From: Chthoniobacter flavus
Lineage (GTDB): Bacteria; Verrucomicrobiota; Verrucomicrobiia; Chthoniobacterales; Terrimicrobiaceae
Assembly: GCA_945863785.1 (NCBI GenBank)
Contig: CAMBAQ010000005.1
Span: forward strand, 1 to 23,896
Direction of reading: 5' to 3'
DNA length: 23,896 nt
The notes beneath the pieces are model-generated. The model was not told where the DNA came from. It was given only the letters and a program-made list of their open reading frames with translations, and did not search any database. This document shows, piece by piece, positions 1-6,702 of this stretch (position 1 is its first letter; each line of letters opens with the position of its first letter). The position numbers were made by a program, and so were the translations under genes.

Positions 1-1
1 T

Positions 2-52
2 GACAAGTTCATTGGCGTTCTCAACGCCCTTTCTCCTAATCACGAAAAATGA
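2..52 (+). CDS. argD: C-terminal end of an upstream gene, probably acetylornithine aminotransferase (partial)
   Basis: An open frame enters from the left edge and encodes DKFIGVLNALSPNHEK before a TGA stop at 50-52. The stop overlaps the argF start as ATGA, an arrangement typical of translationally coupled genes. Only 16 residues are visible, so family assignment from sequence alone is weak. The argD call rests on the frequent argD-argF gene order and on the general look of the tail (a last amphipathic helix then a short polar end). Any other upstream gene of an arginine operon would fit as well. Confidence 0.5.
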   Translation, partial: DKFIGVLNALSPNHEK

Positions 53-954
53 AAAATCTTCTTTCCATCGAGTCGCTCACGGCGACTGAAATCTTCTCGA
101 TCGTGGACGCCACAGCGACCATGAAAAGCTCGCGCACGCAACCCGTATCGAAGCCTCTGAGCAATCAATGCTGGGGCCTGATTTTTTCCAAATCCTCCAC
201 ACGAACCCGTGTTTCCTTTGAAGTGGGCATCCGTGAACTGGGTGGGGATGCGATTTTTTTGGCAGCAGCGGATATCCAACTCGGTCGTGGGGAACCGATC
301 AAGGATACCGCTCGTGTGATGGGGCGAATGCTGCACGGGGCTGTGATACGCACCTTTGCACAGAAAGACGTGGAGGATTTTGCGGCCTACAGTGGCATTC
401 CCACGATTAATGCTCTCACCGACGAGGAACATCCCTGCCAGATTCTGGCCGATCTTTTCACTATTCGCGAGACTCGCGGGACGCTTGACGGTCTTCGCGT
501 GGCGTTCATTGGCGATGGGGATTGCAATGTGGCCCGCTCGTGGATTTGGGCCGCCGCCAAATGTGGATTCCATCTTTCCATTGCCTCACCACAAAAATTC
601 CAACCACCGGCAGAGTTGCTCGAGCGCGCTGGCGGCGACATCGTCGTGACTTCCGATCCCGCCAAGGCCGCCGCTGGGGCTGATGTTTTTTATACAGATG
701 TTTGGGTGAGTATGGGAAAAGAAGAGGAAGCCGCCTACCGAATCGCGCAGTTCCACGGCTACCAGATCAACTCCGCCCTCTTGGCCGAGGCCCCCAACGC
801 TCTCATTTTGCATTGCCTCCCGGCGTATCGCGGCAAGGAAATCGACGAGGCGACGTTTGAAGGCCATGCCGATACCATTTTCCGTCAGGCCGAGAACCGC
901 TTGCATTCCCAAAAAGCGATCATGGCCCGCCTCGTCGCAGATCGATTAGCCTGA
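49..954 (+). CDS. argF: Ornithine carbamoyltransferase
   Basis: Cytosolic enzyme that joins carbamoyl phosphate and ornithine to give citrulline in arginine synthesis. The 301-residue length is normal. The carbamoyl-phosphate loop STRTR is at residues 50-54, the HPCQ motif at 128-131, the ornithine-side DVWVSMG segment at about 217-223 and the HCLP catalytic loop at 255-258. The stretch DIQLGRGEPIKDTARV at 75-90 is typical of bacterial ornithine rather than aspartate carbamoyltransferases. The ATG at 49 overlaps the upstream stop as ATGA and has no Shine-Dalgarno sequence of its own, so translation probably depends on the preceding gene. The next gene is convergent. Assignment is firm; acetyl- or succinyl-ornithine variants are less likely from the motifs but not excluded by eye. 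Confidence 0.95.
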   Translation: MKNLLSIESLTATEIFSIVDATATMKSSRTQPVSKPLSNQCWGLIFSKSSTRTRVSFEVGIRELGGDAIFLAAADIQLGRGEPIKDTARVMGRMLHGAVIRTFAQKDVEDFAAYSGIPTINALTDEEHPCQILADLFTIRETRGTLDGLRVAFIGDGDCNVARSWIWAAAKCGFHLSIASPQKFQPPAELLERAGGDIVVTSDPAKAAAGADVFYTDVWVSMGKEEEAAYRIAQFHGYQINSALLAEAPNALILHCLPAYRGKEIDEATFEGHADTIFRQAENRLHSQKAIMARLVADRLA

Positions 955-994
955 GAAGGTAGTCGGAGAAGAGGTTTCTGTAGCGGCAGTCTAT

Positions 995-1015
995 GAGCGC
1001 TAAGTTTTGGCGCTC
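995..1015. terminator. Hairpin between the convergent argF and the 1062-1730 gene
   Basis: The 21-nt stretch forms a stem of nine pairs (GAGCGC plus three more, one of them G:T) closed by a three-base loop. It lies 40 nt past the argF stop and about 46 nt past the stop of the convergent minus-strand gene. No T-run follows on either strand, so it is not a textbook intrinsic terminator. It may instead be an RNA-stabilising or REP-like palindrome; the preceding TGTAGCGGCAGTCT has the look of such repeats, but no second copy was seen in the window. Confidence 0.4.
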
Positions 1016-1061
1016 CACCCTTCCCAATTTGCTTGATTAAGAGCCCTCTTCTAACTGTCTG

Positions 1062-1730
1062 CTATTGGGTGACTCGTATGTTGTTGATTTGGACATTCGC
1101 ATCTTCTGAATAAAAGCCGATTTTTCCATCGAGCGTGAGTTTGTCATTAACTGACAAATAATATGTGAGATATTTTATTCCGTTGATGGTGATGGCGATG
1201 GACTTTGATTGCACATTCATGTCCACCGCATAGGTTTGCCCTATGAAAAAGAAATTTTTATTAAGTGGTGAGGTATATAAAAAGTTTTGAGCGTCATTGA
1301 GCAGAGATTCACCTAACTCAAGACCATAACCATTTGGTTTAAGTAGAAGGTATTTAAATTTCCCATCTGGTTTGTATGCAAATACAAACCAGCCAACCTC
1401 CCATGGATTAGGTGCTGAGTTTTGACGCAGTTGAGCTACGGTTGTGAGCTTGAATTGAACGCGATAAGGAGGTTTAAGCGATGGAATGCTCACAACAAAT
1501 GCAGAATGCGTTTCCGATGGCTGCGTTGAAGCTTTTGGAATGAGTGTAAGAGCATTATTTGCCCAAGTTATAGATCCATACCCATTCCATAGTTCTTCGA
1601 ATTGTTTAGATCCCCACGATTGCGTTGAGGATACTCTAGCGGCAATCAAGGCGATCGCTACAAGTCCTGATAAACCATAGATTAATGTCGCTGTTATTGA
1701 GCGCTTTTTGATGTGAGGTTTTGTGTTCAT
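1062..1730 (-). CDS. Membrane-anchored protein with a predicted beta-sandwich (LamG/DUF1080-like) domain
   Basis: A 222-residue protein of unknown function. Residues 1-10 are basic, and one hydrophobic segment follows at about 13-32, so it is probably a signal anchor with the rest outside the cytoplasm. The remainder alternates short strands and ends with GKIGFYSEDANVQINNIRV, a closing pattern common in concanavalin-like sugar-binding domains (LamG, DUF1080-type). This is a resemblance only; no catalytic residues can be named. The gene is visibly richer in A and T than its neighbours and sits next to toxin-antitoxin genes, which suggests recent acquisition. The ATG at 1730 is preceded by GGGGA at a usable distance. 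It faces argF tail to tail and is divergent from brnT. Confidence 0.7.
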   Translation of the reverse strand: MNTKPHIKKRSITATLIYGLSGLVAIALIAARVSSTQSWGSKQFEELWNGYGSITWANNALTLIPKASTQPSETHSAFVVSIPSLKPPYRVQFKLTTVAQLRQNSAPNPWEVGWFVFAYKPDGKFKYLLLKPNGYGLELGESLLNDAQNFLYTSPLNKNFFFIGQTYAVDMNVQSKSIAITINGIKYLTYYLSVNDKLTLDGKIGFYSEDANVQINNIRVTQ

Positions 1731-1804
1731 ATTGAAATCCCCTACAATCTCAATCTAAGAAGAGCCTCGGTTTTCCGCTATGGGGTCAAAGACTACGTGA
1801 GAAA

Positions 1805-1818
1805 TGCCAATTTTGGCA
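1805..1818. promoter_or_regulatory. Inverted repeat TGCCAA-TT-TTGGCA in the divergent spacer
   Basis: Six-base arms separated by two bases lie in the 163-bp spacer between the minus-strand gene ending at 1730 and brnT. Symmetry of this size suits a dimeric DNA-binding protein, but the regulator is unknown. It is about 55 bp before the brnT promoter and 75 bp before the divergent start codon. Confidence 0.35.
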
Positions 1819-1845
1819 CAAATGGAAGAAGCCTCTTAGGGTGAC

Positions 1846-1893
1846 GAATATATTCCCTATTGACACTCATTAAGGTATATATATTCTCCTTAT
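1846..1893 (+). promoter_or_regulatory. Probable brnTA promoter with repeated operator-like sites
   Basis: A consensus -35 box TTGACA lies at 1860-1865. The best-spaced -10 candidate is TATTCT at 1882-1887 (16-bp spacer); TATATT at 1880-1885 is closer to consensus but leaves only 14 bp. The 8-mer ATATATTC occurs at 1848-1855 and again at 1879-1886, exactly 31 bp apart and on either side of the -35 box, and the first copy is part of the perfect palindrome GAATATATTC (1846-1855). BrnA and related ribbon-helix-helix antitoxins repress their own promoters, so these repeats are reasonable operator candidates. With the 16-bp spacer, transcription would begin at or next to the brnT ATG. Confidence 0.55.
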
Positions 1894-2169
1894 ATGGAGT
1901 TTGAGTTTGATCCCGTCAAGAGCGAGGCCAATCTCCAAAAGCACAAAATCGATTTCAAGGAGGCGCTGGAATTATGGAAAGACCAATATGCTGTCATTGT
2001 GGATGCGCGAAGCGTTTCGGAACCAAGGTCAGCATTGATAGCCTTTTACAAAGGAAAGATATGGACTGCATTTTTCACAGAACGTTCTCCAAAGATTCGA
2101 GTCATTTCCGTGAGGCGCGCCAGAAACGAGGAGGAGGAAATCTACTATGAAAGCCGAAGAACTGGATAA
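1894..2169 (+). CDS. brnT: BrnT-family ribonuclease toxin
   Basis: A 91-residue protein with the BrnT pattern: FEFDPVKSEANLQKHKIDF near the N-terminus and the closing IRVISVRRARNEEEE segment at about residues 68-82. BrnT is a RelE-like small RNase that cuts mRNA when released from its antitoxin; here that role is inferred from family membership. Length is normal for the family. Its 3' end overlaps the antitoxin start by 23 nt, and the toxin-first order is the usual one for brnTA. No Shine-Dalgarno sequence precedes the ATG, and the promoter lies so close that the mRNA may be almost leaderless. Both the family motif and the partner gene are intact, so the pair is probably functional. Confidence 0.88.
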   Translation: MEFEFDPVKSEANLQKHKIDFKEALELWKDQYAVIVDARSVSEPRSALIAFYKGKIWTAFFTERSPKIRVISVRRARNEEEEIYYESRRTG

Positions 2170-2389
2170 GATTTTTGATGATGGCGAGGAAGATATTCTC
2201 CCTTACCTGGACATGTCCACGCTTCGGCGTCCCAACCTAGATCAGAAGCGTGTGAATGTGGATTTGCCTATTTGGATGATCCAGAAGTTGGATCGCCAAG
2301 CGAGTCTCATTGGGGTTACCCGCCAGTCGATCATCAAGGTTTGGCTCAGTGAGCGAATCAAAAAAGAATACGCCGAAAAGGCCGGCTGA
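2147..2389 (+). CDS. brnA: BrnA-like CopG/ribbon-helix-helix antitoxin
   Basis: An 80-residue acidic-then-basic protein. The C-terminal half (about residues 33-70) is a ribbon-helix-helix domain: the beta strand KRVNVDLP is followed by helix IWMIQKLDRQASLIG, turn VTRQ and helix SIIKVWLSERIK. Ribbon-helix-helix antitoxins dimerise, neutralise the paired toxin with their other half and repress the shared promoter. The start is chosen at the ATG at 2147 because GAGGAGGA at 2131-2138 gives the one strong Shine-Dalgarno match in the window. The same bases also encode glutamates of BrnT, so the match is partly forced by coding. The N-terminal half (about residues 1-30) presumably holds the toxin-binding part. 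Confidence 0.87.
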   Translation: MKAEELDKIFDDGEEDILPYLDMSTLRRPNLDQKRVNVDLPIWMIQKLDRQASLIGVTRQSIIKVWLSERIKKEYAEKAG

Positions 2390-2434
2390 GTTGCTGTAAA
2401 TTGCATCGGAAGTGCAACCTCGAGAAATATATGC

Positions 2435-2628
2435 GTGCGTGATCCCGTGATCACCACTCGTAACAGAGACCAGGCTGTTGTGATGTTGTCGCTCGACGAT
2501 TACGAGTCTCTTCAAGAGGCGGCATATCTCCTCCGTAATCCCAGTCACGCCAAGCCGACCGTTTGATTCCATCGAGGCGTCCGAGAGAGGAAATCTGATC
2601 TCGAAAGATATTGATCTGACCGCAAGTG
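2435..2628 (+). pseudogene. Decayed YefM/Phd-type antitoxin with truncated start and a frameshift
   Basis: Two frames together read like a YefM antitoxin. The first encodes DPVITTRNRDQAVVML and SLDDYESLQEAAYLLRNPSHAK and then stops at 2564-2566. The next frame, from about 2562, continues with FDSIEASERGNLISKDIDL, the expected C-terminal toxin-binding tail. The break lies in the CCGACCG stretch at about 2556-2562 and fits a one-base insertion. The N-terminal part is also poor: the usual YefM beginning is missing, the frame runs straight back to the brnA stop, and the only nearby start is a GTG at 2435. The overlap with the toxin reading frame at 2626 preserves the normal antitoxin-then-toxin order. 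A sequencing error could mimic one lesion, but the partner gene is damaged as well. Confidence 0.75.
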
Positions 2629-2879
2629 AACATCTCATTCACCCAGCAATCATGGGAAGACTATCGCCATTGGCTGCAGACAGATAAAAAGATACTGAAG
2701 AGAATCAATGGTATCATATCAAAGACACGATGCGATCGCCATTCGATGGTATTGGCAAGCCGGAGCCTCTTCGCCAAGGATTATCTGGTTATTGGTCGCG
2801 CCGCATCACTGATGAGCACAGGATGGTTTATCGACAGGTCGAGGCCAACCTTCTTTTAATTCAACTTCGATACCATTTA
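2626..2879 (+). pseudogene. Decayed YoeB-type mRNA interferase toxin with a frameshift
   Basis: The first frame (GTG at 2626) gives SFTQQSWEDYRHWLQTDKK and KILKRINGIISKT, a clear YoeB N-terminus. From 2730 another frame continues with MRSPFDGIGKPEPLRQGLSG and YWSRRITDEHRMVY, the catalytic half. Alignment by eye to the YoeB pattern fits two extra bases in the CACGATGCG stretch near 2726-2731. The Glu of KPEPL, the Arg of WSRRIT and the His of RYH, which are catalytic in YoeB, are still readable. The usual terminal RYHY-stop is changed to RYHL and runs on to 2960. As it stands no full-length toxin can be made without frameshifting, so this is a dead or dying toxin behind the live brnTA pair. 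Confidence 0.8.
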
Positions 2880-2961
2880 CAAAAAATAATCCGGACGGGT
2901 CAAGGGAGACTCATTGTGGGCGCCCGCCCATCATTCATGAGAAACAGCTCGACTTTGTAGC

Positions 2962-4266
2962 CTAGCTGCGGCCGATGCTGGTGTATTTAAAGCCAGCGGA
3001 GCGGACTGTTTTTGGGTCCATGATGTTGCGACCGTCAAAGATGAGCGGTGTGTGCATCACTTTTATGAGTTCACCTAGGTCCACAGTGGTGAATTCCTTC
3101 CATTCTGTTGCTACGATGAGCGCTTCGGCGCCGTCTGCGGCATCGAGGGGAGATTTGGCTAAGCGGGCTCCATCCACGAGCTTGAATTCCACAGCTTTTT
3201 CCATGCCCTTCGGATCATAGACGCTCACTTGGGCGCCCTCGGCAACGAGGTCCCGAACAACGTCGATAGCGACGGAGGAACGAACGTCATCGGTATCTGG
3301 CTTGAAGGTGAGGCCCCAGACGGCGATTTTTTTATCCTTCAATACCCAGAGCGACTCGCGGATCTTGGCGATAAAGCGTTCACGTTGGGTACGGTTAATT
3401 TTTTCGACTTCCTTGAGGAGGGTGAATGGAACTCCGAGGTCTTCGCTGATGGCGATGAAGGCAGCGATATCCTTCGGAAAACAGGATCCGCCATAGCCGA
3501 TGCCGGCGTTGAGAAAATTGCGGCCGATTCGGCGGTCAGAGCCGATGCCATCGGCGACCTTCTCCACATCAGCGCCACTGGCCTCGCAAATACGGGCGAC
3601 CGCATTGATGTAGGAAATCTTGAGCGCTAGGAACGAATTCGCCGCATGCTTGATGAGTTCGGCTGAGTTGATGTCCGTCACCAAAACCGGAGACAGAAAT
3701 GGCTCGTAAATTTTCTGCATGAGAGCGATGGCGCGCTCGCTATTGCTTCCAATGACGATGCGGTCGGGTTTCATGAGGTCGGCCACGGCACAGCCTTCAC
3801 GCAGGAATTCTGGGTTGCTTACGACATCAAAGTCGGCGCCGGTCTTATTGTATCGACGAATGGTATCGGCGACTTTTTCGCCGGTTTTGACAGGAACCGT
3901 GCTCTTATCGACGATAACACGGTATTGGCCTGGTTTCAGCACGCTGGAGATTTCACGGGCGACTTTTTCGATGTAGGAAAGATCGACGCTGCCATCGGGT
4001 TGCGGAGGTGTTGGAACGGCAATGAAAACCACTTCCGAGTTGTCAACGCCTTCCTCGGTGCTTGTGGTGAAGTGGAGGCGGCGAGCAGCGACATTGCGAT
4101 AAATCAGTTCTTCTAGACCTGGTTCGTAAATCGGAACTTTGCCTTGGACGAGTTGTTCGACTTTTTTAGCGTTGTTATCGACGCAAATGACATTGTGGCC
4201 GACCTCAGCAAAACATGCTCCAGAGACGAGGCCTACATATCCTGATCCAATGATACAAATTTTCAT
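2962..4266 (-). CDS. ugd: UDP-glucose 6-dehydrogenase
   Basis: Cytosolic NAD-dependent enzyme that oxidises UDP-glucose twice to UDP-glucuronate, a precursor for surface polysaccharides and LPS sugars. The 434-residue length is standard. The NAD-binding motif GSGYVG is at residues 7-12, NPEFLREG at 151-158, the catalytic cysteine is C262 in GGSCFPKD, and the C-terminal domain begins with LTFKPDTDD. All key residues expected for the family are present. A UDP-N-acetylmannosamine dehydrogenase is possible but fits the motifs less well. The gene starts 20 nt after the lptD stop on the same strand, so the two are probably co-transcribed. No Shine-Dalgarno sequence is visible before the ATG. Confidence 0.94.
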   Translation of the reverse strand: MKICIIGSGYVGLVSGACFAEVGHNVICVDNNAKKVEQLVQGKVPIYEPGLEELIYRNVAARRLHFTTSTEEGVDNSEVVFIAVPTPPQPDGSVDLSYIEKVAREISSVLKPGQYRVIVDKSTVPVKTGEKVADTIRRYNKTGADFDVVSNPEFLREGCAVADLMKPDRIVIGSNSERAIALMQKIYEPFLSPVLVTDINSAELIKHAANSFLALKISYINAVARICEASGADVEKVADGIGSDRRIGRNFLNAGIGYGGSCFPKDIAAFIAISEDLGVPFTLLKEVEKINRTQRERFIAKIRESLWVLKDKKIAVWGLTFKPDTDDVRSSVAIDVVRDLVAEGAQVSVYDPKGMEKAVEFKLVDGARLAKSPLDAADGAEALIVATEWKEFTTVDLGELIKVMHTPLIFDGRNIMDPKTVRSAGFKYTSIGRS

Positions 4267-4286
4267 TTTTGATTTGATGGTGAGCT

Positions 4287-6593
4287 CTACTGAGATGCAC
4301 TCGCCGGCTCTTGTGATGGGCCCTGACTAATTGTCAATGGAAGAGTGAGTTGAGGAGCATCTTTGAGGGTCATCATGAGCAAAAATCCGTATTCTTGGTC
4401 CCCGCCGGAGTTATCGCGAACTTCAGCCCCTACTGAGGCAACCCAACTAGTGAGGTCGCGATTGATAAAATATCGCTGGTATTGCATCACCTTGGAAACA
4501 AACTCGTATTGTTCGTAGGTGCTTATACTCCAGTGATCATTGATCCGCCAGTAGGCATAGAAGTTGAGCTGGCTGTTGTCGGCAAAAAAGTCGTTGCCAT
4601 CGATGTAGCGGCTTCCCACGGAGAAGCGGAGGTCTCTTGTGGGCATGAAGCTAATGGTCGTGTTGAATTCCGTAAAGCCCTGATTCTGTATGGGAGTCTG
4701 GGAGGCTATTCCCAGAGAGGTCCATGGCACTGGGCTAAATTGAATAACATTGAAAACATTGGAAACAGGGGCATCCGAGTAGGGGTTGTCCATATTCACA
4801 TCCATGAACGTATTGAGCGTGAACCATTGGTAGGTTGCATTATTTCGCCGGGTTTGGAGGCGTTGGCCGACGCCGAGGCGCGTGATATTCCAAGTATCGA
4901 TGGAGTCGATCGCTGTAAATTGAGGAAAATCCAAAGGCTGTAGCTGGGTGGATTGAACGACGCGGTCGAACTGGTAGATGTTTTCCGGGCTTGGCCCCAT
5001 GTTGTAGACGCCGGAGTAGTTCAGATAGGGTTCGATAACGTGGCGCACACCATCGAGACCGAGCCAGCGGCTTTGGATTTGCTCGAAGGCGCGGGACATT
5101 TTTGTCGAGATCGTGAGTCCGTAGTTGGCCACAGGGCGGAAAACTGCGCCTTTGGTCGTAAGGGCAGAAGAGGGATCGTTGATAGGGTTCTCTGCCGCGC
5201 CGGAATTGTTGATCGTTGTAATCGTTCCGGTAATGGGGTCAATCGCCGTGGCATCTCCTTGGGGAGACGCGAACGATCCGCTCTGGCTGTAGGCGGTACC
5301 GCGAATGCCGACTTTGGGTGTTACAGAAAGCCAGTTCCAGAATTTCGTGGGGAGTGACCATTGATGAAATGTGTCAAAGCGGGTGGCGGCGTAGTCGGGA
5401 TAGGTGGTTTCGCCAAAGGAAGGCGTGTTTGAAAATGCCCGCCGGAGTGAGGCGACGCCGGTTGTGCCGTCATATTGAACGGGCAATCCAAAAAACGGCT
5501 GTTGTTTGAAATCAAAAACAAACTCCGGCTTGCGCTCAGTCACGTCTTGAAAGTCGTTCAACTGCCATCGTCCAATGAGGCTGAGAGTGTAGACTTCATC
5601 CCATTTTGTCAGGGAGAGTGAGTTGTCTGGTTGGGGATCAAGGGCAAATTCTCTAGGGTAAAAGTCTTCAAGGAAATCGACATCGCTGAGAACGTTGATG
5701 TTGGCCGTGCCATAGATATCATCGGTTAAAAACAATCTCTGCTGGAAAGCAACGCGGTAGCGATTCGTGGTCTTAGTTTCGGCTGGCTCTCCGGGGGCCT
5801 GGACCGTCGTGACATCTTTAGTTTCGAAAACGTAGTCAGAGCGGAGTTTGCCATAACTGCGGTTTTCCTTACCGTAGTTCATGTCAAGATCAAGGCCGAC
5901 GGAGGGGCCGAATTTGAATCGGTCCTCAAGCCTAAAGTCGCCAGTAACTCCTTTGACGACGGGAAAACTATAGGAGGTCAGCAAATAGGCGCCCCACCGG
6001 GAATCATAGCCCGGAAGAAACTGAAATCCATTCGTGTTGAGATTGGCAAAGAGATAGGGGAACCAGAAAACTGGGGTCTGCCCAACATAGAGGGTCGAGT
6101 TTGTGAGGATGACTCTGCTGTCTGGGTAGAACCGGATCGAGCGTGGACGAACGTGAAAATCCGGCTTAGATGAATCGTGCGTGGTGAGCGTGGCATCACG
6201 AATGTGAAATTCCTTTGGGGAAACCGCGCGGAAATTGAATGCCCGAAAATAATAGGGGTATTGGGAGCCCGAGATTTCGAGGGAGCGCATTTGTTTTGTT
6301 TCCAGATTAAATAGGCCGCGCTGACTGGTGAGTACCTGATCTGGAGTGTAGAGACGAACATTCCCAATGAGTAGGATATCGCGCGTTTCTGGGTTGTATT
6401 CCGCGTAATCGGAAAAAATGCTGTATTTTCCGTAGTGGATTTGGACGTTGTCCTCAGCGATGGCGACGCCTTCTTCAAAGCGGGTATTGCCATCGGCTGT
6501 GATCTCGACAGGGATATCCCCAAAGCTCCCGAATTGGGCGCGGGCGCATGGTAGCACGGCCAGCAGGCACAGACAAATCAGGAACTTCCTCAT
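4287..6593 (-). CDS. lptD: LPS assembly outer-membrane protein LptD (OstA-like)
   Basis: Outer-membrane barrel that, with LptE, inserts lipopolysaccharide into the outer leaflet. The signal peptide spans residues 1-19 with cleavage after ARA. An OstA/LptA-like beta-jellyroll follows at about 25-120 (EITADGNTRFEEGVAIAEDN and GNVRLYTPDQVLTSQRG), and the long remainder is rich in alternating aromatic and polar residues, as in a large barrel. At 768 residues it is close to the usual length. The mature protein contains no cysteine, unlike E. coli LptD, whose maturation depends on disulfides. A polar Pro/Ser/Ala tail follows the barrel. It sits between galE and ugd, so nucleotide-sugar supply and LPS export are grouped. 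An LptD paralogue of other function cannot be excluded, since only one copy is visible. Confidence 0.87.
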   Translation of the reverse strand: MRKFLICLCLLAVLPCARAQFGSFGDIPVEITADGNTRFEEGVAIAEDNVQIHYGKYSIFSDYAEYNPETRDILLIGNVRLYTPDQVLTSQRGLFNLETKQMRSLEISGSQYPYYFRAFNFRAVSPKEFHIRDATLTTHDSSKPDFHVRPRSIRFYPDSRVILTNSTLYVGQTPVFWFPYLFANLNTNGFQFLPGYDSRWGAYLLTSYSFPVVKGVTGDFRLEDRFKFGPSVGLDLDMNYGKENRSYGKLRSDYVFETKDVTTVQAPGEPAETKTTNRYRVAFQQRLFLTDDIYGTANINVLSDVDFLEDFYPREFALDPQPDNSLSLTKWDEVYTLSLIGRWQLNDFQDVTERKPEFVFDFKQQPFFGLPVQYDGTTGVASLRRAFSNTPSFGETTYPDYAATRFDTFHQWSLPTKFWNWLSVTPKVGIRGTAYSQSGSFASPQGDATAIDPITGTITTINNSGAAENPINDPSSALTTKGAVFRPVANYGLTISTKMSRAFEQIQSRWLGLDGVRHVIEPYLNYSGVYNMGPSPENIYQFDRVVQSTQLQPLDFPQFTAIDSIDTWNITRLGVGQRLQTRRNNATYQWFTLNTFMDVNMDNPYSDAPVSNVFNVIQFSPVPWTSLGIASQTPIQNQGFTEFNTTISFMPTRDLRFSVGSRYIDGNDFFADNSQLNFYAYWRINDHWSISTYEQYEFVSKVMQYQRYFINRDLTSWVASVGAEVRDNSGGDQEYGFLLMMTLKDAPQLTLPLTISQGPSQEPASASQ

Positions 6594-6702
6594 GAAGCGT
6601 CGAAATTAAATATCCTGAGTGACAAGATCAAGGGTGGATTTCAGAAACGGATTAAATGGCAGGTGGATCAACGAGTGAGGAAAGTTGAGGGCGATAATGC
6701 TG

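Noticed and set aside
3229..5357. Several plus-strand frames of 80-150 residues opposite ugd and lptD
   Set aside because: They are antisense shadows of two well-supported genes with no motifs of their own.
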